Made by a program: the position numbers and the translations under genes. Positions 9,342 through 18,811 of a stretch of DNA of 34,800 bases are shown here, piece after piece. Every line of letters begins with the position of its first letter. Within the stretch, counting starts at the first letter, position 1. The notes beneath the pieces are model-generated. The model did not search any database. It saw only the letters and a list, made by a program, of their open reading frames with translations, and was not told where the DNA came from. This DNA comes from Candidatus Komeilibacteria bacterium (GTDB lineage: Bacteria > Patescibacteriota > Patescibacteriia > UBA1558 > GWA2-36-10): NCBI GenBank assembly GCA_018656655.1, contig JABHYW010000059.1, positions 1-34,800 on the forward strand, read 5' to 3'.

Positions 9342-9370
9342 TTGGTTATTTTATAATTTTGTGTTATAAT
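9342..9370 (+). promoter_or_regulatory. Candidate sigma70-like promoter of T4SS block 1
   Basis: TTGGTT (9342-9347) - 17 nt - TATAAT (9365-9370), just upstream of ATG 9392. Confidence 0.65.
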
Positions 9371-9391
9371 ATACTCAAGTTAATAAAATTG

Positions 9392-10198
9392 ATGATTGAG
9401 AAATTTGATAATAACAACGAGCTAGAATCACTAGATCAAGAGGATTTGACTAGTGATAATTATGCAGCTAATTTAGATAATAATCAGCAAATTTTGCATA
9501 AAGCTCCTAAAGCCCATAAACAGTTAAGGTTCTGGTTTTTTTTAATTTTAGTTGTTTTTGTAGTTTTACTAGTTTCATCACGTTTACGTGATAATATCTA
9601 TGATCCTCTAAAATATGATGTGCCTGATTGGTTAGCTGAACAATTAAGTGAGGAAGAAGAAGCGGCTCAGACTATGGCTGATTTAAAAGAAAATGATACG
9701 GATCAGGATGGTTTAACTGATTATCAAGAAATGTATCAATATTACACTAGTATGTTTTTACCAGATACTGATAGTGATGGCTTTACTGATGCCGAAGAAG
9801 TTAATTTAGGACAAGATCCACTTTGTCCAATAGGGGAATCATGTAATTTGTTAAGATTGATTACTCCAAATACAAAATTAGCTAATATTATAGAGGACGT
9901 AACCCTTGATTCAAATTTAACACTTCAACAGGCGGCTGCGGCTGAGTTTAGAAAATTTTTAGCGGCCAATGGTATGCCTCAAGAAGATCTTGATGATTTA
10001 AGTGACGAGGATTTATTAACTATTTTTAGAATAGTAGAAGAAAGTAAGATTTTAGATGAGGGAAAATTTAATGCCAGTACTACGCCAGATCAAATTAGAG
10101 ATTTTTTATTACTTATGCCTGGTGTAGATTATAATGAAATTAGTTCTATGACTGATGAAGAGCTAATGAAAGTTGCTGAGGATTTATTAGATAAATAA
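9392..10198 (+). CDS. Single-pass membrane protein with thrombospondin type 3-like Ca2+-binding repeats
   Basis: TM helix FWFFLILVVFVVLLV; NDTDQDGLTDYQEMYQYYTSMFLPDTDSDGFTDAEEVNLGQDPLCPIG. Start moved from 9359 (overlaps the -10 box) to 9392. Confidence 0.8.
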   Translation: MIEKFDNNNELESLDQEDLTSDNYAANLDNNQQILHKAPKAHKQLRFWFFLILVVFVVLLVSSRLRDNIYDPLKYDVPDWLAEQLSEEEEAAQTMADLKENDTDQDGLTDYQEMYQYYTSMFLPDTDSDGFTDAEEVNLGQDPLCPIGESCNLLRLITPNTKLANIIEDVTLDSNLTLQQAAAAEFRKFLAANGMPQEDLDDLSDEDLLTIFRIVEESKILDEGKFNASTTPDQIRDFLLLMPGVDYNEISSMTDEELMKVAEDLLDK

Positions 10199-10223
10199 TA
10201 TCAAAATAGATAAATAATAATAT

Positions 10224-13200
10224 ATGATTAGTTACAAAAAATTTATTTTTAGTATTTGCTTGATAATTTTTATTTTGTCAGGGGTAGTTATCCCAGGAAC
10301 AGCCGAAGCTTTTTCGCCAGGTGTGGTTGCAGTTAATAGTGGTAAATGGGTATGGGAACAAGTAGAGAAGGCCTATGATAAAGTTAACGGGCAACTATCG
10401 TCCGATTTAGCTTATAAAACAGTTGAGATGTTTATGAATAGTCTAGCCTATGATGTGGCTACTTATTTAGCTGAAGGTGGACCAGGTGGCGAGCCTTTAT
10501 TCAAAACTGTGCCTATTGGAAAAAGCCTGGCAACTGCCAGAGATAAAGCTCTGGGAGAATTTTTAAGTGAATTAACTGAATTAGGTTTTGATGAATTAGG
10601 AATTGATCTTTGTAGCCCTTCTTTAGAATTAAAATTAACTCTTACTTTAGGTTTAATAGATACTGAAATGCCACCTAGGCCAAGTAATTGCGATTGGAGA
10701 AAATTGCAAAATAATTGGTCAAAATTTGGTGATAATGTACAAGCTGATATTATTAAATTTCAATTAGACCCTAGAAGAAGTGGTGAGACTAGCGCTATAG
10801 AATTTTTTAAAAACATAGTTAGTAAATCGGGTACAGATGTGGGAGCAGCCTTTGCAATAAGTGCAGAAGTAAATAGAAGAAAACTTGAAGCGGAAAAAGT
10901 TGAAGAAATAGAATATTCAGAGTGTCAGGGATATTTAGATACGGCTACAGTTGTTACAGCGTGGACACAAGTTACTTGCATGACTAATATGAATATGTCA
11001 TTTGAGCAGTGGAATTCAGCTATTGAAGCTTCCAGGGTATCTATAGAGGAGAAGAAAAAAGAAGCTGATGGAAGGTTATCTACTATTATGAAAGCCGCTG
11101 GAAATAAATTTCTTGATACCTTTACTTCTAAACTAATGAAGAATTGGATTAAGAGAGGTATGTGGTCATTATTTGGTAGTGATGCTAATTCTACAGATTA
11201 TAGAAATACTCTTCTTGATAGATTAAGAGGTGGGGCTAATATTTTCCAACCTCGTAATGCAGATATTTTTAAAGATTTTAAAACTATAAATATTGAAACT
11301 ATTGAGTCATTTGATTATTTAGATATATTTGCTATTTGTCCCGATCAATTTAGACAGCCAGATAATTGTGTAATGAGTCCAGCGTTTTTACAAGCTATAA
11401 ATAATAAATTAACAATTCAACAGGCTATTGAGCAGGGCATTATAGATGGTAATATGCTTTTGGTGCCTAAAGACGATCCAGTTAATAATAGTAGCAATAA
11501 ATGCTATAGAGATAATCTTTGTTATACTAACTTAGTAAAATTAAGAAAAGCCAATATAATTCCAGTAGGCTGGGAATTAGCTGCGCTAAGAGCGCCAGTT
11601 TCTTTACAGCAAGCTATGGATTGTTTTGAAGATGGTGGAGACTGCATTTTTGGTATTGATGAGACTCGTAATGAGTTTATGGTTGAGGGAAATTTTCATA
11701 ATCCATTTTATCATTTAGTAGATCCAGATTGGGTTTTGAAAGCTCCAACTATACGTTGTGAGGCTTATGCTTTTTCACCTGTATTAGAATCTCCAGACAG
11801 TAGTAATAGACAACGATACTGTGCTGATCCAAAAGTATGCCTACGGGAAGATTCAGACGGAAATTGTATAGAAGATCAATTTAATTATTGTACGCGTAGT
11901 GAAAATATTTGGAATTTTGAAGGTAAAATCTGTGAATCTGGCGAAATATACGCTGGATGCTTAACTTATTCTAATGATGATTTTGGTGTTAATTCATATT
12001 TAGAAAGTAGTTTAGAATATTGCAGTGCCGATCAAGCTGGTTGTCGTCGTCATTCTCAAGAGATTGATGCTTATGGTAATTGGGTTTTAGAAGATATTGA
12101 AGTTGATACTAATGATTTGTTTTTTAATAGACAAGCTAGTGAATGTAATGAGTCTAATGTGGGCTGTAATGAATATATTGCCATGGCCCCTGATACAGGC
12201 GCTAATTTAATACCAAATGGTGATTTTGAAATCTGGAGCACTGCTCCAGATGATTTGCCAGATAGCTTTAGTGGGTTGGCTAGTACTGTTTCAGGAGAAG
12301 GAGTTAATGACTCTAACGCCATTCTAGCTGCTTTTCGTCGGCCAGCAGGAGGAAGTCATATATCAGCTTGTCAACGGATTTCATCTTTAAGTCCACATAC
12401 TAATTATACAGTATCTGTAGACGTTAAGTTGAATATGACTGATGAAGAGCGAGGTGATGCTCCTGCTCGCATTACTTTAGATAGTTGTAATGATGCCAAT
12501 GGTAATCCAGGAAATATTTTTTCACCAGATGACTCTATGGAGATAAGTAATGATGATCCAAACGCACCGCCAGATGAGGCAAGTGCATATTTACAAATTG
12601 GTGATATAAGCGGAAATTATACTAAATTTTCAGGAACTTTTAATACTAATAATAGTGTAACATGCCATTCTATTTGTATTGGCTCTAATTATGGGAATGA
12701 GTTACCTCATTATTTTGATAATTTAAAATTAGAAATGGTAACTCAGCCGTCAGCTGTTTCCACATATACTGCTTATGGCGATGGAGCTCGTATATATATG
12801 AATGATGACACAATGATGTGTACAGCTGATGAAGTTGGTTGTCAGGGTTATATTCCAAATAATGGCGATCCAATGATTCCAGCTGTTATTGTTCAAGACG
12901 ACCTATGTCCGGCAGAGTGTGTTGGTTATGAGACATTTACTGAGCAAGTAGATATTTTTGATATTATAGAAGGTGATAATTTAGTAGAATATTATAATTT
13001 TATACCTAATACTGCTCAAGAATGTCCAGCTCAGGAAATAGGTTGTGAAGAATTTACAAACCTCGATGTAGTGGCTGAAGGAGGCGAAGGTAGAGAATAT
13101 TTCACATATTTGAGACAATGTGTTGAGGAAAGTGAAGGAACAGTGTTCTATACTTGGGAGGGTACTGATGTAGCTGGTTATCAAATTAAAACTTGGTATG

Positions 13201-16200
13201 CTTTAGAAAGTAATCTTGATGATGCGCCATGTACTAATATGGATCCAGCAGGCGGTGTTTGTCAGGATGATTCAGCTGCTGAAGATTCTAATGTAGCGGT
13301 TTGTGGAGCAGAGACTCCTGATAATCCAGTTGATGACCCAGTTAATGATCCAAATTGTAGAGTATTCTTTGATGAAGCTGGGGCTGAGCATTATAGATTC
13401 CAAGACAGAGTAATTTTTGCTACAGATAATTGTCATGATTATCGTCGAAGCTTAACAGGTCAAGTTTATAAAGCTGTGCCAGAGGAAAGTATTCATTGTC
13501 AGGAAACTAATAATAATTGTAGATCCTATTATGGTAATAATGCTAATAACATACGTGAAGTATTGGCAGATAATTTTGAAGATGGTACTTATGAGCTTTG
13601 GCAATCAATTGGAGATCCACTTGATATATCTAATGTATCTTTAAATGACAATGGCCATTCTTTGGAAGCACAGACAGGGCAGGCATTTATGCGCGATGTT
13701 AGAAATGTAAGTCTGCAAAATGATAAACAATATAAAATTTCTTGGTGGATGAGAAATAATGCTATATTAAATTCGTTTACTATGAGTCTGGCAGGGGCTG
13801 ATGAAGATGACAATGTACTTGATGAGCTATTAATTGATCCAATCCTAGATAGTACTTGGCAAAATATTGAGCCAGGACGTTGGCATTATTATACAGCTTC
13901 TGTGCATATAGACGATTTAGATAATTTAGAGGCAGATTTAATAAATAAATTAGATATTCAAATAAATACAGACGCTACTTTAGATGATCAAAGTTTGTAT
14001 ATAGATAATTTTACCATCAAAGAAATAAGTAATAATTTTTCCGTAGTTAGAAATTCTTGGGATACACCACTAGCCTGTAATCAACCATATGATGGCTATC
14101 ATTTGGGATGTCAATCATATGTGGATTTAAATGGGCAAGCATTTGACCTTAAATCTTTTGATCATTTATGTAGAGAAAATACAATTGGCTGTATGCCAGT
14201 TATAGCTACTCATAATTCTACTAATCCTTTTGAAGAAACTTTTAATGAAGGTGATTATTCTGAACTAACAGTCTTAGAAGATAATTTAGAATATTTAGTT
14301 CCTAATCCTAATAATTATTGTCCACAAGCTGCTAAAGGTTGTTCAGTTTTAGGTATTCCAGATAGGTTAGATGAAACACAATTTACTTCTGTTTATAAAA
14401 TTAATGATCCAGATAAATATTCTTCAATAATGTGTGATTCAACTGGCTTAAATTGTGCGGAATATAATACGGCTAAAGGAGTCTTTTACCTAAAAGATCC
14501 AGGAGCTGAAACTTGTACTTACCAACAAAATGTTTTCATTGAAGGTAGTCGCTTGTCTGGTTGGTTTAAGACAGCTACCTTAGGCGATGAAATTCCATTG
14601 GGTTGTGCAGATACAGATGATAATTATGATACAGACGATGATGGGTATTATGATGTTAGAGAATTGGTATTAGCTAATGATTATTGTAGTGTTTCCGAAT
14701 CAGATGTTAATCAATTATTCTATTTTACCAAAGATGACTGTGACGAGGCTAACGGATATTGGAATAATTTCTTAATGGCCGCTCAATGTCCAGCTAGTGA
14801 GAATCTTTGTACAGCTTTTAGAGATCCAGTCGATCCAGTGGCTTGTGATCCTAAAGGAATAAATTTTAGTTTTATAGATTTTGATGGTCATTGTAGAGAT
14901 AATCCTACATTATATACCAATCAATCAACTTGTGAATCTGCCTATCCGGCTATACCAGGCGAGCCAAGTGCTTGGATTTCACCTAGTAAAGATGGTTATT
15001 GTAGTGACATAAATTATAATAATGCCAGAGATTGTAATAATAACGGGGAAACTTGGACAGCTTATTGTAAAAGTTATTATTACTATAATGATGAAAATAT
15101 TGATGAAACTAGTTGTGATGGCGTAGTTGATAGGCAAGATGGTTGCGTATTATTTTATGAGGCTAATTCTTGGAATGGTGAACATAGTCAATCTACTGTC
15201 ATTTATGATGCACAAGAAACTTACGAGGATATAGAAGCTTCTAATGCAAGCGCTAGTCCAATAGCTTGTAATCCAGATTTTGATCCAACTTGTAATTTAG
15301 ACTCAAATAAACTAATAAAAGTAAGTAAAGATAGACAATGTGCTGAATGGTTAGCCTGTAAATCTTCTACTGCCTCTTTTGATGATAATACAAATGAATA
15401 TAAGATTATTTGTGATGACTTAGATGCTTGTCTTGAATTTCAATATGACACAGATAGTAATACTACTAAATGTAAAAAGTGGGGTTCCTATGATGAAGAT
15501 GTTGAAGCACTTACTTTTGAAAAATATCAATCTCGTGACACTGGCTTGAGAAGACATATGTCATGGAGTGATAAAGAATATACTGGATATTCTATACCAA
15601 ATATGTTGGCAGTTAAGGATTTGCAAGTTTATAATTTTGGGACTACTACAGATAATCCAATTAGTCGCTTAACTTACGCTGTAACAGATAGTGTAGATAT
15701 TACTATTGGAAATTATCACTCAAGTTGTGTAGATCCAGATGATTCATCAATTCCTCTAGTTGAAGAAACTTGTTCCACTGAAATAAATACAGATGGTGAT
15801 TATACCTTTATAGGTGAATGTCATAATCGTATATGTTGGATAAATCCAAGGGTAAATGAAATTAGTACTTCTGCTTACGCTATAGAAGCTCGGGCTTATT
15901 CTGTAGCTGATGCACCTTTTCCAAGTGCTATTGATGGAGAGGATTTAGAGCGGTCGGTAAAATATACAGCGGCTAATATTTGTAGTATTGGTGAAAATTC
16001 TTGCGAAAGTTCATTTAAAAAAGTGACTTATGGCAATGGTCAAAAGACCTTATATTATCCAGAATCCTTACCAGACGGCGAGACAATACCACCAGGTATT
16101 TGTACTTCGGGGCAGATTTTAGAAGATGAAGAACCACATTCATGTGAATTTAATTATAATTGCGATACTAATGAGAGTGATGGTACTTCTAGGCGTGATG

Positions 16201-18785
16201 GTATGTGTTCTATTAAGACTGAAGAAATTATTTTTAGAAACTGGCCAGGTATTTGTTTAGAGTATGATACTAATAATCCAGTGGCTAGTGACGGAGAAAG
16301 TTCATACTATTGTAATCAATGGTATCCAGCTCAGAAAATTAAGGGAACAGCTAGTTTATATAATAATTATAGAGGAGCTGGTTATTTTGAACAAAATGGA
16401 CGAGATGCCTTATTCTGTGCAGTAGCTGAGGCTTATATTACAGCAGAAGATAGGTACTATTGTGGTTATTTTAATGATAATGAATTTTATAATCAGTGCA
16501 ATGTTTTACTTAAGGTACCAGCTGGATCTAGAGTTAATCTTGATAGTGCAGCTGAATGGCCTGCATTATTAGAGTCAGGGGCTTGGTTGGAAGCTGATAA
16601 TAATGACCTGCATCCATCGCATCTGGATGTAGGTAGAGATATTATTATGCCTAGTGATAAATATACTAGATCTGATAACTTTAATGATATTTATCCCGTA
16701 CAAGATAGTTTCATGGATATTATAAATGAAATGTTTGATGCTACTGATACCACAGAAGATATTCATCGTTTTTATTGGGATGAAGATGTTAGAGCTGATG
16801 GTCATGATAGTAGTAGTACTTTTGTGACTATTCCAGATGAAACTTATAGTTTCACAGAGGGACATTGTGAAACTTATGCCGATCCACTTGAATGTAATAA
16901 CCCTGATAATGAGCATGAGGTTTATAGTCGTAAATGGAGGAGTGGGCAATGTGGTTTGCATAAGTGGCGCAACAGAGAAATATTTTGTAATCCTTTAGAG
17001 TCTAATTATTATGTAGATTTGAATAGTGGAGAAAATAATTCTGTCCCTTCCGCGCCAGTTTATGAGGGCGCTTGTGGAGAAAATTGTAAATTCACTAGTG
17101 CGGATGTACTTAACGAAAATCATGGGCGAGGTTGTTTGCAGGATGATACTTTATCTCTGGCCTATTCATCGGTTTTAGATGATTATACAGAGGCTTCTAC
17201 CTTTGATGTGGAGGAGTGTTTAGCTACGGTGTCTACTTCGGAAGAAGAAGTCTTGTGCTCTTTTATAGCCTGTGTTGAATCATTAGAGCTTAATCAAGGC
17301 AATGATCATCTTTGCTCTCTTTATGATACTTGTTTAAGTGCTACATATTCTCAGTTTACTAATCTGTCACTGCTTTCTGAGCTGGTATATAATCAAATTA
17401 TGAGTTGTTTTTCCGATGGTGGTACTGGCTATAATCCAAATAATCCTCCAGAATATGGCGACGGCATAGGGCCAGAAGTAGATATATATGATTTTGAGGA
17501 AGAGGAACAGTGTCTTACAGACAATCAAGCTGCTTTTACAGATCAGTTCACAAATCAAGTTGATTGGGCTGCTCTAGAATTGTTTTGTTCTCAATGTACA
17601 TATGAAGACCCGGGAGATCATACTACTATTACCAATGGCACAGATTGTGACGGGGTAAATTCTTTAGATTGTTATCAACAATGTCGTATCATTACTCATT
17701 TAGATAGTGAGGGTCTACTATCAGCTGTACGTACTGATATTTGGTGGAGGAGTGCTGCTCCCCCAGCAGATTCTAGGGTTCGTACAGTTCCTTGGCAATC
17801 TTGGTATTGGAAGAGTCAAACAGATGGCTATATAATTTCTGATCCAGCAGCTGCTGACGATGATGAGGTCTTGTATGGTAGTATCCTTGGTTTATCTGAT
17901 CCAGGAAATTTCTCTCATTTTGGTGCTGGCCTAGGCCGTTTCACTAATGATACTATTGTGGCTACTAGGGTGCCTTATTATAATGTTAGTAATAATATTA
18001 CAGCGGCTACTTTCTTTAATTATATGAGTAGTCCGAACAGTGACTTGGCAGTTAATTTAAATACTGCTTTGTCAGAAATGCAAGATTTATTCTTTAGAGT
18101 TTATAATTTGCAATGGATAGCAGAAGATAGTGCATATCAGCTCTATGGAGATGAAGCAACAAATTTAGGAGGTGGAAATGGTACTAATCCGTTTGCTGGT
18201 CCAGAATATAGCCCGAGAATTTTAGCAACTTGTGGAGATGCTCTTTGTGAGACTAGAGACAATGAAGGTAATGTAACGGCAGTGGCCGAGGGCATAACTA
18301 TTAATGGAGTTAATGGCGGAAATTTACAAGGCCTTAATTCTTCATTATTTGTTAACGTTAAATTTTTCTATCATGCTCATCCAGATCACATGCCAGTTTA
18401 TAGCGTGGATGTTGATTGGGGCGATACTCCAGGAAATAATTTCTCTTTTACGCCTGGTAAATATAAAAATTCTTTACCAGCAAAATGGTGTAATCCTATA
18501 TTACTTGCACCAGGAGATGTTAGTCCACATACAACAGACAGTGAACCGCAGTTCATGGGATTTGCGGGAACTGAAGACGCTTGTCAAGATGGTTACAAAA
18601 TTTTCTACCATGATTATATGTATGATGACACGGGAGCTTATGCTTGTAACGGTGCTTTTGGCACACCTGCTAAACCAAATATAGCAAACGCTTCATGTTA
18701 TCAACCTCGTGTCAGAGTAACTGATAATTGGATGGTGGAAACATTAATGCCATTTGATGGTTGGATAGTGGTCCATGATGGTTAA
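10224..18785 (+). CDS. Giant (2853 aa) secreted Cys-rich protein; two CBM/galactose-binding-like beta-sandwich regions, C-x6-C motif array, TSP3-like motif, C-terminal PKD-like region
   Basis: Signal peptide FSICLIIFILSGVVIPGTAEA; about 109 Cys by manual count; NLIPNGDFEIW... and ADNFEDGTYELW... beta-sandwich starts; DTDDNYDTDDDGYYDVREL; FFYHAHPDHMPVYSVDVDWGD ... CYQPRVRVTDNW near the C-terminus. One uninterrupted frame. Confidence 0.88.
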   Translation: MISYKKFIFSICLIIFILSGVVIPGTAEAFSPGVVAVNSGKWVWEQVEKAYDKVNGQLSSDLAYKTVEMFMNSLAYDVATYLAEGGPGGEPLFKTVPIGKSLATARDKALGEFLSELTELGFDELGIDLCSPSLELKLTLTLGLIDTEMPPRPSNCDWRKLQNNWSKFGDNVQADIIKFQLDPRRSGETSAIEFFKNIVSKSGTDVGAAFAISAEVNRRKLEAEKVEEIEYSECQGYLDTATVVTAWTQVTCMTNMNMSFEQWNSAIEASRVSIEEKKKEADGRLSTIMKAAGNKFLDTFTSKLMKNWIKRGMWSLFGSDANSTDYRNTLLDRLRGGANIFQPRNADIFKDFKTINIETIESFDYLDIFAICPDQFRQPDNCVMSPAFLQAINNKLTIQQAIEQGIIDGNMLLVPKDDPVNNSSNKCYRDNLCYTNLVKLRKANIIPVGWELAALRAPVSLQQAMDCFEDGGDCIFGIDETRNEFMVEGNFHNPFYHLVDPDWVLKAPTIRCEAYAFSPVLESPDSSNRQRYCADPKVCLREDSDGNCIEDQFNYCTRSENIWNFEGKICESGEIYAGCLTYSNDDFGVNSYLESSLEYCSADQAGCRRHSQEIDAYGNWVLEDIEVDTNDLFFNRQASECNESNVGCNEYIAMAPDTGANLIPNGDFEIWSTAPDDLPDSFSGLASTVSGEGVNDSNAILAAFRRPAGGSHISACQRISSLSPHTNYTVSVDVKLNMTDEERGDAPARITLDSCNDANGNPGNIFSPDDSMEISNDDPNAPPDEASAYLQIGDISGNYTKFSGTFNTNNSVTCHSICIGSNYGNELPHYFDNLKLEMVTQPSAVSTYTAYGDGARIYMNDDTMMCTADEVGCQGYIPNNGDPMIPAVIVQDDLCPAECVGYETFTEQVDIFDIIEGDNLVEYYNFIPNTAQECPAQEIGCEEFTNLDVVAEGGEGREYFTYLRQCVEESEGTVFYTWEGTDVAGYQIKTWYALESNLDDAPCTNMDPAGGVCQDDSAAEDSNVAVCGAETPDNPVDDPVNDPNCRVFFDEAGAEHYRFQDRVIFATDNCHDYRRSLTGQVYKAVPEESIHCQETNNNCRSYYGNNANNIREVLADNFEDGTYELWQSIGDPLDISNVSLNDNGHSLEAQTGQAFMRDVRNVSLQNDKQYKISWWMRNNAILNSFTMSLAGADEDDNVLDELLIDPILDSTWQNIEPGRWHYYTASVHIDDLDNLEADLINKLDIQINTDATLDDQSLYIDNFTIKEISNNFSVVRNSWDTPLACNQPYDGYHLGCQSYVDLNGQAFDLKSFDHLCRENTIGCMPVIATHNSTNPFEETFNEGDYSELTVLEDNLEYLVPNPNNYCPQAAKGCSVLGIPDRLDETQFTSVYKINDPDKYSSIMCDSTGLNCAEYNTAKGVFYLKDPGAETCTYQQNVFIEGSRLSGWFKTATLGDEIPLGCADTDDNYDTDDDGYYDVRELVLANDYCSVSESDVNQLFYFTKDDCDEANGYWNNFLMAAQCPASENLCTAFRDPVDPVACDPKGINFSFIDFDGHCRDNPTLYTNQSTCESAYPAIPGEPSAWISPSKDGYCSDINYNNARDCNNNGETWTAYCKSYYYYNDENIDETSCDGVVDRQDGCVLFYEANSWNGEHSQSTVIYDAQETYEDIEASNASASPIACNPDFDPTCNLDSNKLIKVSKDRQCAEWLACKSSTASFDDNTNEYKIICDDLDACLEFQYDTDSNTTKCKKWGSYDEDVEALTFEKYQSRDTGLRRHMSWSDKEYTGYSIPNMLAVKDLQVYNFGTTTDNPISRLTYAVTDSVDITIGNYHSSCVDPDDSSIPLVEETCSTEINTDGDYTFIGECHNRICWINPRVNEISTSAYAIEARAYSVADAPFPSAIDGEDLERSVKYTAANICSIGENSCESSFKKVTYGNGQKTLYYPESLPDGETIPPGICTSGQILEDEEPHSCEFNYNCDTNESDGTSRRDGMCSIKTEEIIFRNWPGICLEYDTNNPVASDGESSYYCNQWYPAQKIKGTASLYNNYRGAGYFEQNGRDALFCAVAEAYITAEDRYYCGYFNDNEFYNQCNVLLKVPAGSRVNLDSAAEWPALLESGAWLEADNNDLHPSHLDVGRDIIMPSDKYTRSDNFNDIYPVQDSFMDIINEMFDATDTTEDIHRFYWDEDVRADGHDSSSTFVTIPDETYSFTEGHCETYADPLECNNPDNEHEVYSRKWRSGQCGLHKWRNREIFCNPLESNYYVDLNSGENNSVPSAPVYEGACGENCKFTSADVLNENHGRGCLQDDTLSLAYSSVLDDYTEASTFDVEECLATVSTSEEEVLCSFIACVESLELNQGNDHLCSLYDTCLSATYSQFTNLSLLSELVYNQIMSCFSDGGTGYNPNNPPEYGDGIGPEVDIYDFEEEEQCLTDNQAAFTDQFTNQVDWAALELFCSQCTYEDPGDHTTITNGTDCDGVNSLDCYQQCRIITHLDSEGLLSAVRTDIWWRSAAPPADSRVRTVPWQSWYWKSQTDGYIISDPAAADDDEVLYGSILGLSDPGNFSHFGAGLGRFTNDTIVATRVPYYNVSNNITAATFFNYMSSPNSDLAVNLNTALSEMQDLFFRVYNLQWIAEDSAYQLYGDEATNLGGGNGTNPFAGPEYSPRILATCGDALCETRDNEGNVTAVAEGITINGVNGGNLQGLNSSLFVNVKFFYHAHPDHMPVYSVDVDWGDTPGNNFSFTPGKYKNSLPAKWCNPILLAPGDVSPHTTDSEPQFMGFAGTEDACQDGYKIFYHDYMYDDTGAYACNGAFGTPAKPNIANASCYQPRVRVTDNWMVETLMPFDGWIVVHDG

Positions 18786-18811
18786 TATTTTCAATAAATC
18801 AATATATAAAT

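Noticed and set aside
9359-9391. ORF-track start of the TSP3 protein at 9359
   Set aside because: It lies on the TATAAT -10 box; ATG 9392 fits better.
16575-16961. 128-aa minus-strand ORF inside the giant gene
   Set aside because: Antisense to a well-supported reading frame; Ile/Thr-rich shadow composition; no homology-like features.
18304-18684. 126-aa same-strand out-of-frame ORF inside the giant gene
   Set aside because: The overlapping frame encodes the Cys-bearing PKD-like C-terminus; the alternate frame looks like random AT-rich translation.
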